Assembly: GCA_021107195.1 (NCBI GenBank)
Contig: JAIOTF010000308.1
Location: 1-7,232 of the forward strand
Origin: Anaerolineaceae bacterium
Lineage (GTDB): Bacteria > Chloroflexota > Anaerolineae > Anaerolineales > Anaerolineaceae
Length of the DNA stretch: 7,232 bases
Direction: 5' to 3'
The notes under the pieces were generated by a model. The model did no database searches. It was not told where the DNA came from and worked only from the letters and a program-made list of their open reading frames with translations. The translations under genes were made by a program, and so were the position numbers. Positions within the stretch are counted from its first letter, which is position 1. Each line of letters opens with the position of its first letter. Of this stretch, positions 1 to 5,616 are shown piece after piece.

Positions 1-16
1 CAATATCGTAGCCAGC

Positions 17-1294
17 TTATTTTCGCTCCAATCGATAGATCACACCTTGCAAGTAGTCGCTGAAATACAATTCGCCGTTCTCGTCTTCGCCGAATGTGCT
101 GATATAACTGCCGGTCTGAAACAATTCTTTCACGGCCCGACAGTAGTCTTCATTAGGCAGCATGCCCCAGACGCGTCCGGAAATAAAATCGCCAAAGATG
201 TAGATGCCATAGAATTCGGGCAGGGCTTGCCCGCGGTAGACGTATCCGCCTGTGATCGATTTCCCCAGGCTGTGGTCATATTCATGTACCGGATCGATGA
301 ATATGGCGTCTTGGGGAGGTGTGCCGCGGTACGGAGAGCTGCCCTCTTTGAAATTCCAGCCAAAATTGAAACCGCCTGGCGAGCCCGCTGGCAAGAAGTT
401 GATCTCTTCCCAGGCGTCTTGCCCGACATCAGCGATGTAAAGATCGCCGGTCAAGCGGTCGAAAGAGAAGCGCCAGGGATTGCGTAAACCATAGGCCCAG
501 ACTTCTGGCTGGCCATCGCCTTCTAAATAAGGATTGTCGGCGGGGATGGTATAACGCTGAGGAGCAGAGACGTCGATGCGCAACAGCGTGCCGAGCAGAT
601 TATCAGGGTTTTGCCCATTGCTGCCGGAGTCGCCTGTTCCGCCGCCATCTCCAACACTGATGTATAAGAGGCCATCCGGGCCGAATTGCATCCCACCGCC
701 GTTATGGTTGGCGCTCGGCTGCTCGATTTGCAGGAGGATATCCTCGCTGTCAGGGTTGGCGGCGTTCATCTCATCTGATACGCGGTAGCGGGCGATCACC
801 GAACTACCGCTTCGGTTTGTGTAATTGATGTAGAAAACCTGCTTGGTGGCGTAATCGCGCGGAAAGGCCAATCCCAGCAACCCTTGTTCGCTTTCATCGC
901 TGGTCAGGCGGCTAACGGTTTCACTCAGGTCGAGGAATGGCTGCGGCAGCAAAATATCTTGTTGGAGGATGAATATCTTCCCGGTCTGCTCAACGATAAA
1001 CAGCCGCCCGGTGCCATCTTTGGGCGAAACGATGTCCAGGGGGCGTTCCAGGCCGCTGGCAATTGGCTGCCAGACGAAGTCCGCTGGATCGGGAAACGCT
1101 ACTGCATCCGCCACCCCGGCAGAATCGGGCGCCGTAGGAGTATCTAAGGCTGGAATACTCTTCGGAGTTGCTTCGCTGATAGTTTTTGTTGACAGGGCGG
1201 CTGCCGTTGCGGGCACTAGTGCGTGCGTATTCGGAGAAATTGGTTGGCATGCGCTCAAAAGCACGAAACCTGAGATGAGCAGGGTGGATTTCAT
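17..1294 (-). CDS. PQQ-dependent sugar dehydrogenase (GSDH family) lipoprotein
   Basis: Predicted membrane-anchored aldose/sorbosone-type dehydrogenase that would oxidise a sugar outside the cytoplasmic membrane using PQQ. Residues 1-17 form a lipoprotein signal with the lipobox LSAC, followed by a Ser/Thr/Ala/Pro-rich linker to about residue 70. Residues 74-424 form a six-bladed propeller-type GSDH domain. Visible family motifs are GLERPLDI, EQGLLGLAFP, NHNGGGMQFGPDGLLY (its His is the likely catalytic base by analogy with soluble glucose dehydrogenase), VGDGG, GLRNPWRFSFD (the Arg contacts substrate/PQQ in the family), ADVGQDAWEEIN, ITGGYVYRG and FGDFISGRVW. Length is normal and the domain looks complete. 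I chose the ATG at 1294 because GAGGAA lies 7 bases upstream; a GTG one codon earlier is too close. The true sugar substrate cannot be read from the sequence. Confidence 0.9.
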   Translation of the reverse strand: MKSTLLISGFVLLSACQPISPNTHALVPATAAALSTKTISEATPKSIPALDTPTAPDSAGVADAVAFPDPADFVWQPIASGLERPLDIVSPKDGTGRLFIVEQTGKIFILQQDILLPQPFLDLSETVSRLTSDESEQGLLGLAFPRDYATKQVFYINYTNRSGSSVIARYRVSDEMNAANPDSEDILLQIEQPSANHNGGGMQFGPDGLLYISVGDGGGTGDSGSNGQNPDNLLGTLLRIDVSAPQRYTIPADNPYLEGDGQPEVWAYGLRNPWRFSFDRLTGDLYIADVGQDAWEEINFLPAGSPGGFNFGWNFKEGSSPYRGTPPQDAIFIDPVHEYDHSLGKSITGGYVYRGQALPEFYGIYIFGDFISGRVWGMLPNEDYCRAVKELFQTGSYISTFGEDENGELYFSDYLQGVIYRLERK

Positions 1295-1320
1295 CACTTA
1301 TTTCCTCACCAATAAAACAG

Positions 1321-1352
1321 TCTTTTCCTGCCCGATGGGCGGGCAGGAAAGA
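1321..1352 (-). terminator. Strong hairpin between DUF2202 gene and sugar dehydrogenase gene
   Basis: Arms 1321-1334 and 1340-1352 are complementary over 13 base pairs with one extra A, around a 5-base loop. On the minus strand the hairpin is followed by GACTGTTTTATT, a modest U-tract. It lies after the DUF2202 stop codon and only 26 bases before the dehydrogenase start codon. It probably terminates the upstream transcript. If the dehydrogenase promoter lies upstream at about 1370, the same hairpin would sit in its 5' leader. Confidence 0.65.
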
Positions 1353-1366
1353 CCAGACGTTTCTTA

Positions 1367-1372
1367 AGTATA
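1367..1372 (-). promoter_or_regulatory. Possible -10 box (TATACT) for the sugar dehydrogenase
   Basis: TATACT on the minus strand in the 120-base gap between the two lipoprotein genes. I see no good -35 at the right distance, so this is weak. If real, transcription would start at about 1360 and run into the hairpin at 1321-1352 as a leader structure. Confidence 0.2.
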
Positions 1373-1414
1373 GACGATTTTTACCATGTGAGTTGCTTAT
1401 TCCCAGCGAGGTCC

Positions 1415-2103
1415 TCACACACTATTTTTTCCTTGACCTGCACCGCCGCCAGAAGTACTGCAGCGCTCAAAGGCGGGCAGGTGTTTTTGGTCAGAGGCTT
1501 GTTGCAGCGCTTCATAGACCGAAATGATATCCTGGCGTTCTGTTGTGTCGAACAGGCGGGTATATAGGTCACGGTTGAGGATCTCGGCCTCCACTCCCGT
1601 TTCACAGGCTTCCACGGCACTGGCGAAACTGGGGACATTGCCGATCCAGGTATTTTCTGGAACGGGTACGCCGTAGGTGTTGAACAGGACGATCAGGGCA
1701 CCAATGTAGGTTGCTTCCGATCCGCGAATACTGGCAAACGGGTTGACGTCGCCATGGTCCTGGAGGACTTGATCGTATACTGCCCAGGCGTGGTATTCGT
1801 CATTGAGTGCCAGCAAGAGACCTTCGATCTCCTCTGCGGTGAGGGGGCCATTGTAATCGGTGAGGTCCACCTGCTCGCAAATCGGGCAGTCAAATCCTTC
1901 GGAATGGTCTTCGGTGGTCATGCTCTGCGTTTCCATCGTTGCTACGGGCTCAACCGGTGGCGCCGGCTCTGTCGCCTGAATCTCCTGCGGGTTGCTTTCA
2001 TTGGCAGGTAAAGCTGCCTGGCTGGTAGCGGCTGCCACCGGGGTGGCTGCACATGCACTAAGCGTCAATCCGGCAATAAGTAAAACCCATAATGTTTTTT
2101 CAT
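1415..2103 (-). CDS. DUF2202 ferritin-like lipoprotein, start region frameshifted
   Basis: The body (readable from a TTG at 2068) begins with LSAC, a lipobox, then a low-complexity linker rich in Ala, Glu, Pro and Thr, a CPIC pair, and a DUF2202 domain over about residues 73-203 counted from that TTG. The domain is predicted to be a ferritin-like four-helix bundle. Candidate metal ligands are E91 and H93 in NDEYHA, E118 in GSEAT, the Glu cluster 157-162 and H196. The biochemical role of the family is not established. The natural start is the ATG at 2101-2103 with a perfect GGAGGT upstream, but it runs MKKHYG and stops within 13 codons. One more A in the six-A run at 2095-2100 would give MKKTLWVLLIAGLTLSAC, an ideal lipoprotein signal. 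The gene is therefore either frameshifted or carries a homopolymer sequencing error. The C-terminus ends in a Ser/Gly-rich tail. Confidence 0.8.
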
Positions 2104-2109
2104 TTTCGC

Positions 2110-2115
2110 ACCTCC
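2110..2115 (-). promoter_or_regulatory. Ribosome binding site GGAGGT that decides the DUF2202 start
   Basis: GGAGGT on the minus strand, 6 bases before the ATG at 2101-2103. The only alternative in-frame start, TTG at 2068, has no such site and would remove the positively charged end of the signal peptide. This makes the out-of-frame ATG the natural start. Confidence 0.7.
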
Positions 2116-2139
2116 AATGAGGTATAAGTAAGTTTTGTA

Positions 2140-2169
2140 ACTATGCATATTCTAGGAGGTGGGTGTCAA
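2140..2169 (-). promoter_or_regulatory. Candidate sigma70-type promoter for the DUF2202 gene
   Basis: On the minus strand a perfect -35 TTGACA (2164-2169) is followed after 18 bases by CATAGT (2140-2145, 4 of 6 matches to TATAAT). It lies 37 bases upstream of the expected ATG. The -10 is imperfect, so confidence is moderate. Confidence 0.4.
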
Positions 2170-2215
2170 AAAAGCGTGAACAGGTTGTGAAGAATTGGTG
2201 AATTTTCAAAATAAA

Positions 2216-2287
2216 AGCCATAAATTCAACGGTTATGTTCTGGATTTAACCGTTCATAATCCGGCACAGAATAGAAATTTTATGGCT
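2216..2287. repeat. Nested inverted repeat in the DUF2202 upstream region
   Basis: Outer arms AGCCATAAA (2216-2224) and TTTATGGCT (2279-2287) are perfect 9-base complements. Inside them AACGGTTA (2228-2235) and TAACCGTT (2247-2254) are perfect 8-base complements. A competing pairing, CGGTTATG (2230-2237) with CATAATCCG (2255-2263, one bulged base), uses the same left arm. The element lies in the 312-base gene-free stretch 2104-2415 and does not resemble a classic terminator because no T-tract follows directly. Its function is unknown. Confidence 0.5.
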
Positions 2288-2367
2288 GTCTATATCCGCG
2301 TACCGTGAGCTCTAACCTGCTCTGAAGGCAGTCTTCAAGAGGGTATAAGAAATTCTCCACATAAATA

Positions 2368-2392
2368 GCCTGCATGTTTGTTCTATGCGGGC
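2368..2392 (-). terminator. Hairpin after the diguanylate cyclase gene
   Basis: GCCTGCAT (2368-2375) pairs with ATGCGGGC (2385-2392), 8 base pairs with one G-T wobble and a 9-base loop, 23 bases beyond the stop codon at 2416. The minus-strand sequence that follows is TATTTATG, a weak U-rich tail. It could also work for the plus strand, where GGGGTTTT follows. Confidence 0.4.
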
Positions 2393-2415
2393 AGGGGTTT
2401 TGGAGGGGAGAGTCC

Positions 2416-3936
2416 TTATTCCCATTTAGCGACCTGGTTTCTTCCGTCGCGTTTGGCTTGATATAAGGCTTGATCGGCGTGGTCGATCAGCGCTTCCAAC
2501 GATATCGCAGGCTCAGGAATGCACAAGCAACTGACTCCGATACTCAAGGTGATTTGAAACGCCCCCTTTTTTCCTGTGAAGGGCAGCTTGTGGCTTTCCT
2601 GCCGCAATCTTTCTGCGAGCACATACGCCTGTGGCAAATTTGTCTCTGGCAATAAAAGGATCAGCTCATCGCCGCCATATCTAGCCAACACATCAGCTTT
2701 TCTTAAGCGCTCTTTGCAGAAACCGGAAATGGCACAAAGCACTTCATCGCCCTTTTGATGGCCGTGTTTGTCATTGATCAGTTTGAAGTGGTCAATGTCA
2801 ATCAATAAGACTGAAAGCTGCCGCCGGTAGCGGACAGCCTGCTCGAAGGTCCTTTCGGCCAACTCAAAGAAGTGTCTGCGGTTGTAGAGATCGGTAAGCG
2901 AGTCCAGGGCAGCCAGAGATTGGATATCTCTGATGAGTTTCTCGGTTTCGGTCACATCGCGAAAGACGAGGATCATTCCTTCTTGATGGGGCGAACTCGT
3001 TAATGTATATTGATGCGGCTTTCCATCAAGGCTCATTTTGTATTTGTGTTCTTTTGAGAACTCCCCATTTTCTTTCAATGTTCTCCAATCAGGGAAGAGG
3101 CATTCCAATTCTGTTCCGATTGGATCGGTTTCTTCCAGATGGAGGAGCTGCCTGGCTGTTTGGTTGATATCCAATATTTGGTATAGGGAGTCGATTATAA
3201 CGACTCCATCTTGAAGATGTTCAAGCACTGAAGAGCGCGAGACAGGTGCCAGATCAAATAATCGGTAGTGTATCAAGCTGTAGGTGAAGGTAATTGCCGG
3301 CACGGCCAGGGCAATTGGAGAAAAATCTTTATGAATCGGGAAAATTCTCAGGATTGAGATGAAATTCCACAGAACAGGAAGGGTGATGCCGTAGAATAAT
3401 AGCTTTGTCTGATTGCGGAACACTTTGGGAAAATTGGAGAAATAGAGGAGCAGGATAACCGAAACAGAGATCAAAATCGTATGAGAGTACAGGGCATTGA
3501 TGGTAAACCAAAAACCATATTCCGTTTTGATCGCTAACATTCCTCTGATTGGGATAAATTCATAACCCGTCCAGAACCAGTGTAATGATTCATTTGCCCA
3601 GGTCAGGGCAATTGTGATGATTGGGATAACAAAGAACGACCAGCTAATCTTATGAAGAGGCATTCCAATATACTGTAGGGAGAATAATAACCAAATTGGC
3701 GGGATGAGGGTCAGGAAAACAAATGACAGCTTCATGAAGAAGATGGTCAGTGATGGGCTTGTTGTGACTAGCTCCAACGTATTGAAGATGAGAAAACCGA
3801 AGGCGCAGAACTGGCTGGCGACAAAATACTTCCCTTTAGGGGTGAAGCGCCATTTCCAACTGGTGAGGATACACACCAGAATTGCTGCTCCTGCAAAGGG
3901 CATCAAGATCATAAAAAGTTGATATTGCCAGATCAT
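2416..3936 (-). CDS. Membrane diguanylate cyclase (7TM-like sensor, PAS, GGDEF)
   Basis: Predicted inner-membrane enzyme that makes cyclic di-GMP from two GTP. Residues 1-225 contain about seven hydrophobic segments, starting near residues 8-25, 38-56, 64-88, 98-113, 143-166, 177-195 and 206-223. This resembles the N-terminal 7TM domain of some histidine kinases. Residues about 234-331 look PAS-like, with LQDGVVIID near the start and LVFRDVTE at the end. Residues about 340-506 form a full GGDEF domain: DSLTDLYNRRHF, the metal-binding IDIDHFKLIND stretch, the active-site signature GGDEL at 421-425, and SIGVSC. RKAD at 412-415 lies exactly five residues before GGDEL and matches the RxxD inhibitory I-site, so product feedback inhibition is expected. 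GGDEL is a common active variant. The start is the ATG at 3936 with AGGA 7 bases upstream. The ligand sensed is unknown. Confidence 0.9.
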   Translation of the reverse strand: MIWQYQLFMILMPFAGAAILVCILTSWKWRFTPKGKYFVASQFCAFGFLIFNTLELVTTSPSLTIFFMKLSFVFLTLIPPIWLLFSLQYIGMPLHKISWSFFVIPIITIALTWANESLHWFWTGYEFIPIRGMLAIKTEYGFWFTINALYSHTILISVSVILLLYFSNFPKVFRNQTKLLFYGITLPVLWNFISILRIFPIHKDFSPIALAVPAITFTYSLIHYRLFDLAPVSRSSVLEHLQDGVVIIDSLYQILDINQTARQLLHLEETDPIGTELECLFPDWRTLKENGEFSKEHKYKMSLDGKPHQYTLTSSPHQEGMILVFRDVTETEKLIRDIQSLAALDSLTDLYNRRHFFELAERTFEQAVRYRRQLSVLLIDIDHFKLINDKHGHQKGDEVLCAISGFCKERLRKADVLARYGGDELILLLPETNLPQAYVLAERLRQESHKLPFTGKKGAFQITLSIGVSCLCIPEPAISLEALIDHADQALYQAKRDGRNQVAKWE

Positions 3937-3987
3937 AGCATTGTCCTGAAGGTATTTTAAGAAAGAAGTAATATCTCTAAAATATAC

Positions 3988-4010
3988 TGCCTGAGATTAT
4001 TATACAGGCA
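3988..4010. promoter_or_regulatory. Dyad TGCCTG-N11-CAGGCA over the diguanylate cyclase promoter
   Basis: Perfect 6-base inverted repeat (3988-3993 and 4005-4010) whose 11-base spacer contains the -10 box of the adjacent promoter. Its position and symmetry fit an operator for a dimeric repressor. No regulator gene is next to it and I do not recognise the motif. Confidence 0.35.
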
Positions 4011-4026
4011 ATGGGTAGAATCGCAA
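3999..4026 (-). promoter_or_regulatory. Candidate promoter of the diguanylate cyclase gene
   Basis: On the minus strand TTGCGA (4021-4026, 4 of 6 matches to the -35 consensus), a 16-base spacer, then a perfect TATAAT (3999-4004). It lies 62 bases upstream of the ATG, leaving a short AT-rich leader. Confidence 0.5.
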
Positions 4027-4093
4027 AAGCCGGGAGGTAGCTGATAAGATTTCTCGTCAACAGAAAAGGCGGGATAATCCTGCGGAGAAGAAG

Positions 4094-4195
4094 ATGAGGG
4101 GGCTCTTTGGGAATCGCCGTGATTTTCTGCGTCGCAGTGTGAAACCACCGCAACATATGGGGCGAAGACAGCGATTACCTCCATATCTGGCGTAG
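4094..4195 (+). CDS. Doubtful 33-residue basic ORF with twin-arginine-like motif
   Basis: ATG at 4094 is preceded by GGAGAAGAAG, a passable ribosome binding site. The product begins MRGLFGNRRDFLRRSV and ends RLPPYLA. The NRRDFLRR stretch resembles a Tat signal (S/T-R-R-x-F-L-K), but no hydrophobic segment follows, so it is not a working Tat leader as it stands. It may be the 5' remnant of a larger iron-sulfur or NapF-like protein, or chance. Apart from this ORF and the promoter elements above, I see no gene in the 365 bases between 3937 and 4302. Confidence 0.15.
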   Translation: MRGLFGNRRDFLRRSVKPPQHMGRRQRLPPYLA

Positions 4196-4510
4196 AACAT
4201 TAATTTGTCACGGCAGTTCCCAGAGAACCGATGAGGGGATTGCTGTATCAATAGAGAAGTATGCAAAATAACTTTACTAATTGAAAAAGATGGTAAATAT
4301 TCATGAAACGCGATGGCGTTATTTCTAAATTAAAGGAGCAACGCCAAGTACTAACTCAGCAATATGGTGTTGCATCCCTATTTCTTTTTGGGTCTGTTGC
4401 CCGTGATGATACTCGTCCCGATAGCGATGTTGATTTGTTGGTTGAATTTAAACAACCAATCGGTTTATTCCAATTTATTGAGGTTCAGCAAAAATTAGAA
4501 ACCACCCTAG

Positions 4511-4526
4511 CAGGCTGTCGGAGAGA
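4511..4526 (+). repeat. Left terminal inverted repeat of the MITE
   Basis: CAGGCTGTCGGAGAGA. It matches the reverse complement of 4633-4648 except for two adjacent bases (GC against CT). Agreement continues outward through CCTAG. Confidence 0.75.
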
Positions 4527-4561
4527 AATCCTGCCACCCAATTTCGGGCTGTTTTTCGAAC

Positions 4562-4588
4562 AAAAGCGGGGCATTTATCCCCTTTTTT
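4562..4588 (+). terminator. Terminator-like hairpin inside the MITE
   Basis: GGGG (4568-4571) pairs with CCCC (4579-4582). Weaker pairing extends it between the A-run at 4562-4565 and the six-T run at 4583-4588. A short GC stem followed by TTTTTT fits a Rho-independent terminator on the plus strand, so the insertion could both truncate the nucleotidyltransferase protein and end its transcript. Confidence 0.35.
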
Positions 4589-4632
4589 AGTCGAAAAGCA
4601 GGTAAAAGTGGGGTGCTTTTATAGAAAAATGC

Positions 4633-4648
4633 TCTCTCCGACAAGCTG
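4633..4648 (-). repeat. Right terminal inverted repeat of the MITE
   Basis: TCTCTCCGACAAGCTG, partner of 4511-4526, followed by CTAGG, which mirrors CCTAG on the left side. Confidence 0.75.
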
Positions 4649-4652
4649 CTAG

Positions 4653-4760
4653 GTTAAATGATTTTATCACGTATAACATATCAATCAACCCGATCAAAAT
4701 GCGTTCGCGTTTTCTGGTCGTCGGGAAATGCACTACAGTTTTTGGCGAGTTATCGCGGGC
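4653..4760. other. Gene-free stretch between MITE and cassette start
   Basis: No credible gene. Near its middle AAAATGCG (4696-4703) and CGCGTTTT (4706-4713) form a near-perfect palindrome. The stretch should hold the left part of the recombination site (attI or a preceding attC) that received the cassette starting at 4762, but I found no matching L-box partner and no RYYYAAC box in it. It has probably been eroded, or it is an unfamiliar attI. Confidence 0.3.
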
Positions 4761-4767
4761 GTTGGGC
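4761..4767 (+). other. R' core box (GTTGGGC) at the left cassette boundary
   Basis: GTTGGGC fits the integron core GTTRRRY; recombination would occur between G4761 and T4762. The extended 11 bases 4761-4771 are the exact reverse complement of 5613-5623, the outer arm of the attC that ends this cassette, as expected when both come from the same circular cassette. Confidence 0.65.
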
Positions 4768-4927
4768 GGCAGCAATGCATAAGTATGCTTGGTAAAAGTC
4801 TAGTGTCAGCCAGTTATCGCAGTGATGAATCTGAACGCTGGCAGGGTTCTATCCAATTGATATTTGGATTTCATGGACTAATCAGGGCTGCCTCAATGGA
4901 ATTATCATTCATTCATATCAAACAGAG

Positions 4928-4934
4928 AAGGAGG
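4928..4934 (+). promoter_or_regulatory. Strong ribosome binding site of the DUF3267 gene
   Basis: AAGGAGG ends 7 bases before the ATG at 4942, which fixes the start. Cassette genes often lack their own promoter. Here I see no convincing one, so expression may depend on read-through, but translation should be efficient. Confidence 0.7.
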
Positions 4935-4941
4935 ACTTATA

Positions 4942-5544
4942 ATGATTACTTCAACAAAGATGTTACCGGAGGGGTATGTTCTATCCGGTGAGATTAACCT
5001 GAAAAAAAATAAACGATTGGCCATCACCCTGAACATCGCTGCGTTTTTCGTCTTCGTCCTCAGCTTTTACCTGCTGTCAAGTTTCACGGCTTTGGTACGC
5101 CCAAACTTGATGAATATTTCGGGCAGCATAACGGCAGGTGGGGCGGCTGTCGTGGTGGGGCTGGTGATTATGCTCTTCACTATCCATGAATTAATCCACG
5201 GGGTTTTCTTCTGGGTGTTCACCCGCAGCAAGCCTGTCTTTGCCCTACGCCTGTTCTATGCGTACGCCGGTGCCCCGGATTGGTATATTCCCACCCGCCA
5301 ATTTATGATCGTTGCGTTAGGGCCGCTGGTAATCATAGGCGCTGCGGGGCTGTTGCTCATCCTGCTGGCCCCCATAAGATGGATCATGTTTATCATATTT
5401 TTTGTGGCCATGAATACAGGCGGGGCTGCAGGCGATCTTTTTGTTTTCGCCCGCCTTTTCAAGTTACCGCCAACAAGTCTCATGAACGACACCGGAGATA
5501 TAGTTACCTTCTACGAACGGCAATCAACCATTGACCATCCATAG
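4942..5544 (+). CDS. DUF3267 zincin-like integral membrane protein
   Basis: 200-residue membrane protein of the DUF3267 group (putative zincin peptidase). A short cytoplasmic N-terminus is followed by hydrophobic segments at about residues 26-50, 65-91, 120-142 and 146-160. The second carries HELIH (82-86), an HExxH zinc-binding and catalytic motif within the membrane region. Further family-like features are ALGPLV at 125-130, GAAGDLFVFARL at 161-172, whose Asp is a candidate third ligand, and NDTGD at 182-186. It could be an intramembrane-type protease, but no substrate is established for the family. It is the only gene of the 4762-5734 cassette. Length is normal for the family and the frame is intact. 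Confidence 0.85.
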   Translation: MITSTKMLPEGYVLSGEINLKKNKRLAITLNIAAFFVFVLSFYLLSSFTALVRPNLMNISGSITAGGAAVVVGLVIMLFTIHELIHGVFFWVFTRSKPVFALRLFYAYAGAPDWYIPTRQFMIVALGPLVIIGAAGLLLILLAPIRWIMFIIFFVAMNTGGAAGDLFVFARLFKLPPTSLMNDTGDIVTFYERQSTIDHP

Positions 5545-5616
5545 TGTTTGTTTCGATTTAGAGTACTGCAATCAGAATAGACTGCCATATACTATGAAAT
5601 AAAGGCGCACTGTGCC

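Larger units (their letters stand above)
4303..4590 (+). pseudogene. MNT-type nucleotidyltransferase, truncated by a small element
   Basis: Small nucleotidyltransferase of the MntA-like family, which in type VII toxin-antitoxin pairs transfers AMP to a HEPN toxin. Residues 1-69 match the family: an N-terminal helix, YGVASLFLFGSVAR, the GS-x10-DxD signature (G30, S31, D42, D44), LLVEFKQPIGLFQFIE, and the start of the next helix, QQKLETTL. At codon 69 (4507) the sequence enters a MITE-like element, and residues 70-95 are unrelated element-encoded sequence with a stop at 4588. The last part of the fold, including the usual third carboxylate in a (V)DLV strand, is missing. Removing the element leaves CTAGGTTAA, which still stops at once, so the 3' part of the gene is also lost. 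No HEPN gene follows. The ribosome binding site is weak. Confidence 0.75.
4507..4652. mobile_element. MITE-like element with terminal inverted repeats and CTAG flanks
   Basis: Left end CAGGCTGTCGGAGAGA (4511-4526) and right end TCTCTCCGACAAGCTG (4633-4648) are inverted repeats matching at 14 of 16 positions. Both ends abut CTAG (4507-4510 and 4649-4652), a plausible 4-base target duplication; because CTAG is a palindrome it could instead be part of the repeats. The core is about 138 bp with no transposase. Inside, CTGTTTTTCGA (4549-4559) pairs with TCGAAAAGCAG (4591-4601), and a GGGG/CCCC hairpin lies within that, so the whole element can fold into one long hairpin. It would be mobilised in trans. 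CTAG targets occur in some IS5-family members (YTAR target), but the parent family is a guess. Confidence 0.75.

Noticed and set aside
47..487. Long plus-strand open frame, with others at 884-1147 and 969-1367
   Set aside because: They lie opposite the well-supported sugar dehydrogenase gene, show no family motifs and lack ribosome binding sites.
4303..4590. Intact MntA/HepT type VII toxin-antitoxin pair
   Set aside because: The nucleotidyltransferase is truncated at residue 69 and no HEPN toxin gene is present on either side.
4587..4775. Minus-strand open frame across the MITE and the gap
   Set aside because: It begins in intergenic sequence, has no ribosome binding site or family resemblance, and half of it is element sequence.
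5280..5534. Open frame on the plus strand inside the DUF3267 gene
   Set aside because: It is an alternate frame of a convincing gene and encodes a His/Arg/Cys-rich string without recognisable pattern.
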